Shown: piece after piece, positions 33,386 to 41,684 of the stretch
How positions within the stretch are numbered: position 1 is the stretch's first letter
Layout: each line of letters begins with the position of its first letter
From: Paenibacillus sp. FSL R5-0345
Lineage (GTDB): Bacteria > Bacillota > Bacilli > Paenibacillales > Paenibacillaceae
Assembly: GCF_000758585.1 (NCBI RefSeq)
Contig: NZ_CP009281.1
Coordinates: forward strand, 4,836,001-4,900,000
Length of the DNA stretch: 64,000 nt
Direction: 5' to 3'
Made by a program: the position numbers and the translations under genes
The notes under the pieces: model-generated
Told to the model about the DNA's origin: nothing
Seen by the model: only the letters and a program-made list of their open reading frames with translations
Databases searched by the model: none

Positions 33386-34243
33386 TTATCCCTTGATTGC
33401 GCCTGCGATCATACTCTTCTGTACCTGTTTGTTGAGCAACAAGTAGATTACAATCGTTGGAATCGTAGCAATCATGAGCCCCGCCCCAATAATCCCCCAC
33501 TGTGTGATGTAGGTCCCCACCATGGACATCATACCCACTGTTAAAGTCTGATAGAGTGAGTCATTGATAAACGTAGTCGCAAACATCAGCTCGTTCCAAC
33601 AAGATAGGAATGTAAATATCGCAACCGTTGCAATAGCAGGACTTATAAGCGGCAACATAATGGAAAAGAACGTTCTGTAAATGCCGCATCCATCAATGAC
33701 CGCTGATTCTTCCAATTCACGGGGAAGTCCCTTAAAGAAGCTACTGACGATGAACACGGCCAAAGGGATACCGAAAGCAACATAAGGAATAATCAAGGAC
33801 CAATAAGTATTCAGCAAATGTAAGTTCTTCAGGACCATAAACAGCGGCAGCAGGGCCGCATGAATCGGCACCATCATCCCTAGGAGGATCAGGGTCATCG
33901 TTAATTCACTGAATTTCCAGTTCATCCTCGCGACGGCATAACCAGTCATAGAAGCAAGAATCAGTACCAGAATAATGGATACAGACGTTACCAACACGCT
34001 GTTAAAAAAATAAGTTAATACATTACCGTCTGATAAGGCTTTAACATAGTTGCTCCAGAGAAATTCCTTAGGAAGGCCTACGACATCACCACTGAATATT
34101 TCACTATTATCTTTAAGCGAGAAAAATGCCAGCCAGATAAGGGGATAAATTTGTACGATTGCCACAATGATTAGAAACACTTGCAGTAGTATTTTCCCAA
34201 AATAATTCGACCTTTTTCGCAACACCACTTTTGCAGTACTCAC
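33386..34243 (-). CDS. ABC sugar importer permease (MalG-type), arabinoside cluster
   Basis: A CUT1 permease of about 285 residues with six membrane helices and the EAA loop ESAVIDGCGIYRTFFSIMLP. The frame opens with a GTG at 34252, but AGAGG lies 8 bases before a second GTG at 34243, which I choose. It lies 11 bases after the preceding permease gene and before GH51. It partners the 34255-35124 permease. Confidence 0.9.
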   Translation of the reverse strand: MSTAKVVLRKRSNYFGKILLQVFLIIVAIVQIYPLIWLAFFSLKDNSEIFSGDVVGLPKEFLWSNYVKALSDGNVLTYFFNSVLVTSVSIILVLILASMTGYAVARMNWKFSELTMTLILLGMMVPIHAALLPLFMVLKNLHLLNTYWSLIIPYVAFGIPLAVFIVSSFFKGLPRELEESAVIDGCGIYRTFFSIMLPLISPAIATVAIFTFLSCWNELMFATTFINDSLYQTLTVGMMSMVGTYITQWGIIGAGLMIATIPTIVIYLLLNKQVQKSMIAGAIKG

Positions 34244-34254
34244 TTTTCTCACCT

Positions 34255-35124
34255 CTATTCAGTCTTAAAAAATTTATTAATAACTACTGTAAACACTAAA
34301 CATTCCAGAATTATGAAAACAGATACCGCACTACCATATCCATATCTGTAAGTGTCAAAAATAGTTGTATACATCAACGTGCTCGGTACTTCAGTGGAGA
34401 ATAAAGGACCTCCGCCCGTCAATACATAAATTAGATCGAATACCTTAAAGGCACCAATGACTGAAAAGACAAGACATACTTTCAGAATAGGCCTCATTAG
34501 TGGAATGGTAATGGAGAATGCAGTTCTTATACGGGAAGCTCCGTCAATTTTTGCTGCTTCGAGAATATCTTGTGAAACGGACTTTGCCCCAGCATACATC
34601 AGTAACATATGATAGCCGACATACTGCCAAAGCGTTGGAATAAAGGACGCCACAAGGGCGGTATCTTTTTTACCAAGCCAATCTTGTGCCAGATTTGAAA
34701 GACCCACGCTTTCCAGTAACCAATTCAAAAGTCCGTAATCCGCATTATAAATTTTGGACCACAGTTGCGCGATTACAACGGTTGAGATAAGCACTGGAAT
34801 GAAGTATATTGCACGATAAAATCCTTCACCCTTGACCGAAGAGGCCAATATAAGAGCAAGTAAAAGCGATATAGGCAACTGAATGAAAATTGATGCTGCC
34901 GCGAACAGCATAGAATTTTTTATGGAATTTAATGCTCGTGAGTCTGTGAACATTTCCACATAATTGTCTAGTCCGATAAACGTACCTTTACCGATGCCAT
35001 TCCAATCTAATAAACTATAGTAACTGGAGATAAAGATCGGAACTAATACAATGGAACAAAATATGAGGAGGGTAGGCAGGACAAATATAGCAATGGCCCT
35101 CTTGTTCGAAAATACAGAGTTCAT
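34255..35124 (-). CDS. ABC sugar importer permease (MalF-type), arabinoside cluster
   Basis: A 289-residue CUT1 permease. It starts MNSVFSNKRAIAIFVLPTLL and has the EAA loop LEAAKIDGASRIRTAFSITIP and the late motif LTGGGP typical of MalF-type subunits. The ATG at 35124 has GAGAGGAG 7 bases upstream; the longer frame to 35172 lacks a ribosome site. It is preceded by the binding-protein gene. Confidence 0.9.
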   Translation of the reverse strand: MNSVFSNKRAIAIFVLPTLLIFCSIVLVPIFISSYYSLLDWNGIGKGTFIGLDNYVEMFTDSRALNSIKNSMLFAAASIFIQLPISLLLALILASSVKGEGFYRAIYFIPVLISTVVIAQLWSKIYNADYGLLNWLLESVGLSNLAQDWLGKKDTALVASFIPTLWQYVGYHMLLMYAGAKSVSQDILEAAKIDGASRIRTAFSITIPLMRPILKVCLVFSVIGAFKVFDLIYVLTGGGPLFSTEVPSTLMYTTIFDTYRYGYGSAVSVFIILECLVFTVVINKFFKTE

Positions 35125-35194
35125 CAGGGTTCTCCTCTCAAAAATGTGGCCAGAGACAGTCTCTGACCACATCTCGCTTCATTTTTTTCACAGA

Positions 35195-36505
35195 TCAGAG
35201 GCTTAATTCCGTTGGTTTAAGCTGTGCCATCTGTTTACAGAATTCATCAGGAGTGATGTCTCCTGCCAAGAGTTGCGCGATTAAGTTCTTGTGAGCTTCC
35301 GCAGAATCAGCCGGGAGAATATTGTCCCACCATGCAATAAAAGAAGTTGCTGTTTTCATAATATCTGCTGCTGATTTATCAAGTGTGGACAGACCAGAAG
35401 TATCAAGAGCGTCAATGTTCCAGCTAGGAAGCCCTGCTCCGGCAAGGAAGCCTTGTGTACCGAGCTGCTCGCTTAGATACATAAGAAACTCAACGGCTTC
35501 TTTGGGTTGCTTCGTGGTATTGCTGACATAAAAGCCATCCACCGCTCCTCCGAAAATTTCAGTACTCTTTCCCTTACCGTCTTCAAATACCGGGAATGGA
35601 ATCACCTTGACCTTGCCTTTGACGGCCGAGGATGGATCTTCGATACCTGCATTTACCCAGTTGGCTTGAAACATCATAGCCCCTTGTCCTGCATTAAACG
35701 CTCCAAGCATTTCATCATAGCTCATGCTGAACATACTGCTATTGAAGAAGCCTGTTTTTCCAAGTTCCTGCATTTTAGTAGCTGCAGCAACGAAATCTGG
35801 TGAATTCCATTTGGAAGGATCCTTAAATGCCTCAATAACAGCATCATTTCCTGCCTGGCGCATCGCAATCATATCGTACCAATACATACCGGGCCAGCGG
35901 TCCTTCTCTCCAATGAGAGCCGGGGTGATCCCCGCTGCCTTTAGTTTCTCTCCCGCATCGAGCAGCTCTGAATAGGTTGTCGGAATTTTGGCTCCTGCTT
36001 TATCGAACAACTCCGTATTTACAAAAAGATTAGCGATATGGGTATAGACAGGCAGTGTATAGATTTTTCCATCAACCTCGATAGCTTCAGACATACCTGG
36101 AGCCATCTTCGATTTAATTTCGTCCGTTAAATAGCTGCTAATTTCAAGCACATTGCCGGATTCGATATAAGGCTGCATGAAGCTGCCTCCGCCCATTCCA
36201 TAAAAAATGTCAGGTGCTTCACCTGCGGCAAGTGAAGTCTTAATTTTGGTTTTATACTGCTCGCCAGTCGTTCCTGATCGTACAACTTGAATTTCTGGAT
36301 GCTCTTTGTTCCACTTCTCAACGATTTCCGGCAATAATTTTGCAGATGGATCAGTATTACCTACGGATTGGTCCCATAATGTCAACTTAACACTTCCACT
36401 TTTAGACTGAGTTCCTCCAGATGATTCGGATGAACATGCAGTTACACTGCCTACGATTCCTATAGCCAACGTTATGCTCATCGTCTTTCTTAATAACGCT
36501 TTCAT
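35195..36505 (-). CDS. ABC sugar-binding lipoprotein, arabinoside cluster
   Basis: A 436-residue solute-binding protein of SBP family 1. The signal peptide has lipobox VTAC (Cys24), a Ser/Gly linker follows, then VKLTLWDQS. Typical mid motifs are YTLPVYTHIANLFVNTELF and FQANW. GGGGGG lies about 8 bases before the ATG at 36505. It feeds the two downstream permeases. Upstream is a YesM/YesN-type pair on the same strand with only a 116-base gap, so it is probably the target of that response regulator. Confidence 0.92.
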   Translation of the reverse strand: MKALLRKTMSITLAIGIVGSVTACSSESSGGTQSKSGSVKLTLWDQSVGNTDPSAKLLPEIVEKWNKEHPEIQVVRSGTTGEQYKTKIKTSLAAGEAPDIFYGMGGGSFMQPYIESGNVLEISSYLTDEIKSKMAPGMSEAIEVDGKIYTLPVYTHIANLFVNTELFDKAGAKIPTTYSELLDAGEKLKAAGITPALIGEKDRWPGMYWYDMIAMRQAGNDAVIEAFKDPSKWNSPDFVAAATKMQELGKTGFFNSSMFSMSYDEMLGAFNAGQGAMMFQANWVNAGIEDPSSAVKGKVKVIPFPVFEDGKGKSTEIFGGAVDGFYVSNTTKQPKEAVEFLMYLSEQLGTQGFLAGAGLPSWNIDALDTSGLSTLDKSAADIMKTATSFIAWWDNILPADSAEAHKNLIAQLLAGDITPDEFCKQMAQLKPTELSL

Positions 36506-36621
36506 CAATAAACCCCCCAAATGAAATTTGTTCTTTCTAGTATTAGTTTAGGGAAGATACCATGATAACTCCATTCAAAATACCAACATGTACCTTTCAT
36601 TATTCGAACATATCCTCTTAA

Positions 36622-38202
36622 TCATTTACCGTTTCTGTACTGATTCATCGACATCCCCGTAAATCTCTTAAACAAGATGCTAAAATAGTGCGCATCCTTG
36701 ATTCCAACCTGCTCACCAACCTCGTATCCTTTTAAATCCGTATTCTTCAGCAGGCTTTCCGCCTTTTTCATACGCATGTTCGTAAGATACTCCACAAAGG
36801 TCTGCCCTGTTTCTTTCTTCATAAGTCGTCCCAAATGACCTGGACTGACGAAGAAAGTCCCAGCTGTACTAGCTAATCCTAGTTTGGGATCATCCAAATT
36901 CTTCTCGAGATACTCTTTCACCTGACTGATGAGGTCCCCTTCTTTTGTTTGGTTTTTTGAATATATAATTCTTGATACGTGTAGGACATAACTCTCCAAT
37001 AGGTTCATTAATTCCGGTAAATTGTCTGCTGTGAGAATAGAGACCCATGTTTCTTTATTGGACACTTCTTCATCCTCGACCTGTTGCTCTATCGCGGCAC
37101 GTTGGCATTCATTGATCACATCCATCGCTGCTAGACGAAACTGAGCTATACTGGAGAAAGCAACATCAAAGATCTGCGTTAGACTTTGAATTGCCTGCTC
37201 GCCCGAACCGACGCTGATGTAGAACTGCAGCTGCTGAAGACGATCTGGATTCGACTGGTAATGTGCCTCCCTGTTTCCTACAATATCCTCGAAGCAAACA
37301 ACCTGATTATTTCCAACAAAGACCTTGTATTGCACCGCACGACATGCTTCCTGATATCCAAGGTGCGCTTCTTCTATATGTATACGTTTGCGCCCGATCC
37401 CGATGTTAACATAGCATTTGTAGGATTCGCACAGATTGGTTATAAGTGATTCACAATCGCTGACAAGATTCGTAGCTTGGTTAAATGAAATGACTACAAT
37501 TTGGTTTCGAGTATCTGTTAAAATAATCACTTGATTGTCGTTCTGGAAGAACGATTCCACTTTGTATCTGCATTCCATTCCCAAGAGAATCAACTGTTCT
37601 TCTGATTGCTTCACGGATGATGAGGTAATTTCTAAAATGGCGATTTGAAAGGCCTCTTTGCTTAGGAACACCGGCAGTTTAAAATAGTCCGCTTTTTCAT
37701 GAATCTCTTCTTTGGAAAGATCGCCCTTTAACCACTGATATAAATATTTTTCTCTGAGATATGGAAAATTCCGCTCTAAATCTTCTTTCAATCTCTCTAA
37801 TTCCTTATCTCTCGTACGCTCCTCGTATATTTTATTTTTCAGCTTATCAATCACATTGAGCAGATCTGAAGCACGAATCGGTTTTAGAATGAAATCAGAA
37901 ATTCCCATTTTGATGCTCTGATGTGCATATTCAAATTCGTCATGACCTGTAACGATAACAATTTTTATATCCGGATACTTTGCTAAAACTTCCCTGCTAA
38001 ACTCAATTCCGTTGATAGAGGGCATATAAATATCCGTAAAAATAATGTCCGGTCTCTGTTCATCCACCATATCCAAAGCTTCGAGTGCATTGGAAGCTTC
38101 TCCTATAATAGTCAGGCCTTGCTTTTCCCAGTCAATACGCATCCTAAGCAGGTTCCTTATCAAATATTCATCATCAACAATCAAAACCTTTAATTTTTCC
38201 AT
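36622..38202 (-). CDS. YesN-type response regulator with AraC output domain
   Basis: A 526-residue response regulator. The receiver domain is at 1-120 with Asp10/Asp11, the phospho-acceptor Asp57 in FTDIYMP and the Lys in LKPIR. A variable middle of about 280 residues follows. The C-terminal AraC double helix-turn-helix covers about 425-526 (LASTAGTFFVSPGHLGRLMK, GEQVGIKDAHYFSILFKRF). It is controlled by the histidine kinase 7 bases upstream. It probably activates the binding-protein operon at 36505 when extracellular arabinosides are present (inference). Confidence 0.93.
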   Translation of the reverse strand: MEKLKVLIVDDEYLIRNLLRMRIDWEKQGLTIIGEASNALEALDMVDEQRPDIIFTDIYMPSINGIEFSREVLAKYPDIKIVIVTGHDEFEYAHQSIKMGISDFILKPIRASDLLNVIDKLKNKIYEERTRDKELERLKEDLERNFPYLREKYLYQWLKGDLSKEEIHEKADYFKLPVFLSKEAFQIAILEITSSSVKQSEEQLILLGMECRYKVESFFQNDNQVIILTDTRNQIVVISFNQATNLVSDCESLITNLCESYKCYVNIGIGRKRIHIEEAHLGYQEACRAVQYKVFVGNNQVVCFEDIVGNREAHYQSNPDRLQQLQFYISVGSGEQAIQSLTQIFDVAFSSIAQFRLAAMDVINECQRAAIEQQVEDEEVSNKETWVSILTADNLPELMNLLESYVLHVSRIIYSKNQTKEGDLISQVKEYLEKNLDDPKLGLASTAGTFFVSPGHLGRLMKKETGQTFVEYLTNMRMKKAESLLKNTDLKGYEVGEQVGIKDAHYFSILFKRFTGMSMNQYRNGK

Positions 38203-38209
38203 TGCGTTT

Positions 38210-40048
38210 CTATCCCTTCGGTATAATTATCGTTATTGTCATCCCTTTTCCTAATTCGCTTTCGATTTTAATACAGTTTTTATTTCCATAAAAAATACGC
38301 AAGCGCTCCATAGTTCCCCATAATCCAAAGCTCTTTAATTGATCCTTTCTTTCAAGAATTTGCATAATCTCTTCTTCCAACATCCCAACACCATCATCAG
38401 ATATGGATATTCTCACTTCATCTTTCATACTTCGCGCGCTGATTGTAATCGTTCCTCTCGTTCCTTTAGGCCGAATACCATGATAAAGCGCATTTTCAAC
38501 CAATGGTTGTATAACCAGCTTGGGTATAGGATATTGAAGGCAGTCTTCATCCACGTCGAACTGAGCCTCAAAGACATCCTGATAACGTATATTTTGGATT
38601 TTCAAATAATTACGAACCATTTCAATCTCTTCACCGACCGTGATAACGTCTAAGCCCTTGCTGACACTCATACGATAATAGTTTCCCAATGCCTCAATCA
38701 TTTCACATAGCTGATCGTTTAATCCAGACAACGCCAACGAAGTAATGGAGTCCAGCGTGTTATATAAAAAATGCGGTTTGATCTGGGATTGCAGTGTATT
38801 CAATTCAGCTTTACGAATCATCTTCTGCTCTTCGACGATTCGGGTCAGAAGCTGATCCATTTCCTCAATCATGTGATTATAACCGTTAAACAACTGTTCG
38901 AATTCATAAATATTGCGTTCTACTTTTACTTTCATAAAATTACCCCTAGGAGCTTTGTTCATGGATCGGAGGAGCTTATGTATCGGATTAATAATACTGC
39001 GCGAAATGATGAAGGAACTAAAAAAGAAAATACTTCCGTTGATAATCAATAGAAGCAATGCCAAGAGTACAAGCGATTTATTCCGCGAATCAATCGTATT
39101 GTAGGGTGTAATACTTACAAATTTCCAATTAAATTCTCCACCTGAGAGATAAGAGAATCTATACTTCTGTGAACCAGAATTCAATGTAAGAGATCCTGAG
39201 TTGCTTTTCTGAAATTGTTGTTCCAGGCTCTCTCTGTTTGTCATAAGGATCTCTTTATAGACTGCATTATGTTGATCTTGGGTGGAATCGGATACGATGA
39301 TATGATTATTTTCATCTAAAATAGCAATCTCAAAGGAACTCTGATTCAGCAGATTGGAATACGCCTGTACAAAGGCGTCGTCTTTGATATTAATGACCAA
39401 CACCCCTAGGGGAGAAGTGTTATCAATATCCCGAATTAATCGTATAAAAGATACGAAATTTTCATCGGCTCCCATTCTTGAAAAAGCTCCGCTGCCATTT
39501 AATCTTAGAATATATTTCCCTTTATTACTTACAACTTGCTCATACCATGAGGCATCCTTTATGTCCGCTTCCATAAAAGTTGGTAATTCCTGTGTTCCGA
39601 CGGAAAAACGATGCCCCGTATTGTCGAAAATATTAACAGAATCAATTATAGGAACCGCTTGCATAAGATTATACAAATAGGCGCTAACTTTAGATTGTGT
39701 ATCCAGATTGGAATACACCCCTCCCTGCCTTAACAAGTTTTGCAGATTACGATCGGAAAATATCATTTTAGAGTAATTGTTTACGTTTTCAATCATTAAA
39801 TCAACGTTTGTCTGTATAGAAGTAATCGTTTGCAAAGAAGCCTCGTTAATTTTCTTTTGGGCTGAATTAGTAGATATTTGATTCAACACCCCATAACTGA
39901 AACCCACCGTAAGCAAAATGACCAAAAAATAAGCGAATGGTATTTTAAATGCTAATTTTTTTGAGTTAGTGTAAATTAGAGACTTTATACTTCTTATAAT
40001 CCGTACCATCAACGTTCGATCCTCCATTTGTATACCGTAATCTATCAT
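38210..40048 (-). CDS. YesM-type sensor histidine kinase
   Basis: A 612-residue membrane sensor kinase. A first transmembrane helix (FAYFLVILLTVGFSYGVL) is followed by an extracellular sensor of about 260 residues, a second helix (LVLLALLLLIINGSIFFFSSFI), a HAMP-like linker, the His_kinase domain with phospho-acceptor His in KPHFLYNTL (near residue 426), and an HATPase domain with DDGVGM. AGGAG lies 7 bases before the ATG at 40048. It pairs with the response regulator just downstream. The ligand is unknown; YesM kinases usually sense plant polysaccharide fragments. Confidence 0.92.
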   Translation of the reverse strand: MIDYGIQMEDRTLMVRIIRSIKSLIYTNSKKLAFKIPFAYFLVILLTVGFSYGVLNQISTNSAQKKINEASLQTITSIQTNVDLMIENVNNYSKMIFSDRNLQNLLRQGGVYSNLDTQSKVSAYLYNLMQAVPIIDSVNIFDNTGHRFSVGTQELPTFMEADIKDASWYEQVVSNKGKYILRLNGSGAFSRMGADENFVSFIRLIRDIDNTSPLGVLVINIKDDAFVQAYSNLLNQSSFEIAILDENNHIIVSDSTQDQHNAVYKEILMTNRESLEQQFQKSNSGSLTLNSGSQKYRFSYLSGGEFNWKFVSITPYNTIDSRNKSLVLLALLLLIINGSIFFFSSFIISRSIINPIHKLLRSMNKAPRGNFMKVKVERNIYEFEQLFNGYNHMIEEMDQLLTRIVEEQKMIRKAELNTLQSQIKPHFLYNTLDSITSLALSGLNDQLCEMIEALGNYYRMSVSKGLDVITVGEEIEMVRNYLKIQNIRYQDVFEAQFDVDEDCLQYPIPKLVIQPLVENALYHGIRPKGTRGTITISARSMKDEVRISISDDGVGMLEEEIMQILERKDQLKSFGLWGTMERLRIFYGNKNCIKIESELGKGMTITIIIPKG

Positions 40049-40128
40049 TACTATTCTCCTAGCACCGATAAAAGCAATAATATAACATATATTTATCCGG
40101 AGCTAGCACTAACTCATACTGTATAATC

Positions 40129-40314
40129 TTACACAGAGTAAGCTCTAGCGGTTCGAATGGGAGGTCCTGCATTGCAGACAATATCCAGGCAATCGTTGTT
40201 CTGTAATTCTTCATGAACAAAGGAGAAATTTACGATATCATTTATTTGTCCTAGCATATTGCTTAGAAAGCTTCCGAATCTCCGCTTGAAATTAGTACAC
40301 CCATCGTACAACAA
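40129..40314 (-). pseudogene. Probable transposase N-terminal remnant (IS1182-like)
   Basis: A 61-codon frame reads GSFLSNMLGQINDIVNFSFV then HEELQNNDCLDIVCNAGPPI. This resembles the N terminus of IS1182/IS4-type transposases as I remember it (IDFSFVYEEL...CLDNGRNAV.PIRMFKYL). The conserved DNGR-like stretch is replaced by DIVCNA, and the frame stops straight after. I read it as the decayed start of an insertion sequence. Without a database search this is a memory-based match. Confidence 0.4.
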
Positions 40315-40370
40315 AGAAGCCCCTTCCTCGGATTATCGAGAAAGGGGCACTGCTAATAGGAAATGACGGG
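40311..40370 (+). repeat. Hairpin-bearing repeat similar to 30998-31062
   Basis: CCCCTTCCTCG...CGAGAAAGGGG forms a 12-base stem with one mismatch at 40319-40348. It is followed by CTGCTAATAGG, which parallels CTGCTAGTAGG after the hairpin near 31047. The two copies lie in the same orientation on either side of the arabinoside cluster. They are likely ends of related, decayed mobile elements. Confidence 0.55.
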
Positions 40371-40534
40371 CTCCATTGACCGCATTTCTAATATAACTTT
40401 TCTTGAAAATAACATAGAAGTAGAGTTGCAAAGAGACCACTTGGAACAGCAGGAGCATAGCGACCGCCTAGTTAGCTTTCCGTAAGAAGGAAAGCTTGCT
40501 TCGAAAGCTTCCATCGAATAGGTGAAATTTTGTG
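40371..40534. other. Noncoding stretch, no recognised gene
   Basis: Together with its flanks this forms a 520-base gap (40049-40568) between the kinase and GH88 genes. Between the hairpin repeat and the 27-bp repeat I see no open frame with a ribosome site. There is only a short inverted pattern of GGAAAGC/GCTTTCC type near 40476-40500. The sequence is probably the inside of a decayed insertion element. Confidence 0.4.
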
Positions 40535-40561
40535 GATGCTTTGGAAGCGTGCGTGTTAGAA
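40535..40561 (+). repeat. 27-bp direct repeat, copy 2
   Basis: This is a near-identical partner of 30939-30965 (25 of 27 positions). It lies immediately next to the stop codon of the GH88 gene. Confidence 0.7.
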
Positions 40562-40568
40562 GCTCATA

Positions 40569-41684
40569 CTACCAATAGCCTCGGATGCCGGTCTGCATGC
40601 GGATCAATGCTTCTAAATAATAATAATCTCCCCAAATCATATGACCATCAGGCACGCGTCCGCCTCTGACATGATAGGACCCATGCTTTAGAAGTCCCTC
40701 CGCCTCTGGATCTTCAGATGTCTCATAATGTTCCACCAGAGATTTCATGCTGCGGAGTAATGCCTCTTCATAAATAGCGCGGTCCGGGTCATCTGCGTCC
40801 AGAATGTCCAGCAGTTCCAAGAGGCCGGAAGCCGCGATCGCAGAAGCTGAGCTGTCACGAGGGGTCCCCCCTTCCACAGGCACATCGAAATCCCAATAAG
40901 CTACACTATCCTCCGGAAGATGGCTTATAAAATAATGAGCCAGATTTTTGGAAGTAATAAGAAAATCCTCATTCTGCGTATAGCGATACGCCAGCGCAAA
41001 ACCGTATATTCCCCAGGCTTGACCACGAGTCCAGGTCGATCCATCTTCATACCCTTGATGAGTTCCTCCACGAATCGCACTCCCCGTAGCCGGATCAAAG
41101 TAAAAAGTATGATAAGAGGAATCATCTCCGCGCACAAGAAATTTTCGGCTCTTTAACGCATGCTGAAGGGCTATATCATAGTAGCGATTGTCCCCCGTTT
41201 CCTCCGCAGCCCAGAACAGCAGAGGCAAATTCATCAAACAGTCAATAATGATACGCCCCCCGTTCTCAGGATCACTCTCTAGACCCCAAGCCTGGAGGAT
41301 TCCAGCTGTTTCACGCCAGCGTTTACACAACGTATCTGCAGCCTGCAGACCGACAGCCCGCGCCGCTTCACTGCCTGTTATTTTCCACTCCGCTACTGCA
41401 GTTAGTGAATACAAAAAGCCAATATCATGATGATCTAAGGCGATGTGCTGATCCAAACGATTCTTGAAGTCCCCTAGCCATGAGGCTGCCGCCTCCTTAA
41501 AGAATGAATCTTTACCATATTCGTAGGCAAGCCACATCATGCCCACATAGAATCCCTCTATCCAATCATCATTGTCTCCCCATTCGTACTGTTGCCCCTC
41601 GGCGATATGGGGCAATTTGCCCGGATGGTTAGTAATGTTACTCCCAATTTTGTGAATCGCATCCTCAATGGCCTTAGTCCACAT
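40569..41684 (-). CDS. Unsaturated glucuronyl hydrolase, GH88
   Basis: A 371-residue cytoplasmic enzyme that hydrates and cleaves 4,5-unsaturated glucuronyl groups from oligosaccharide ends made by polysaccharide lyases. The two key acids fall almost exactly as in characterised UGL: Asp87 in HHDIGF and Asp148 in IIIDCLMN (88 and 149 in the Bacillus enzyme, from memory). The start is ATG 41684 (MWTKAIEDAIHKIG), which overlaps the DUF2264 gene by 11 bases; the longer frame to 41831 lies inside that gene. It is the last gene of the seven-gene glucuronide operon. No lyase gene is visible in this window. Confidence 0.9.
   Translation of the reverse strand: MWTKAIEDAIHKIGSNITNHPGKLPHIAEGQQYEWGDNDDWIEGFYVGMMWLAYEYGKDSFFKEAAASWLGDFKNRLDQHIALDHHDIGFLYSLTAVAEWKITGSEAARAVGLQAADTLCKRWRETAGILQAWGLESDPENGGRIIIDCLMNLPLLFWAAEETGDNRYYDIALQHALKSRKFLVRGDDSSYHTFYFDPATGSAIRGGTHQGYEDGSTWTRGQAWGIYGFALAYRYTQNEDFLITSKNLAHYFISHLPEDSVAYWDFDVPVEGGTPRDSSASAIAASGLLELLDILDADDPDRAIYEEALLRSMKSLVEHYETSEDPEAEGLLKHGSYHVRGGRVPDGHMIWGDYYYLEALIRMQTGIRGYW

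Noticed and set aside
30939-40561. Active composite transposon carrying the arabinoside cluster
   Set aside because: The flanking repeats are short, imperfect and lack an intact transposase, so only an old mobile origin is supported.
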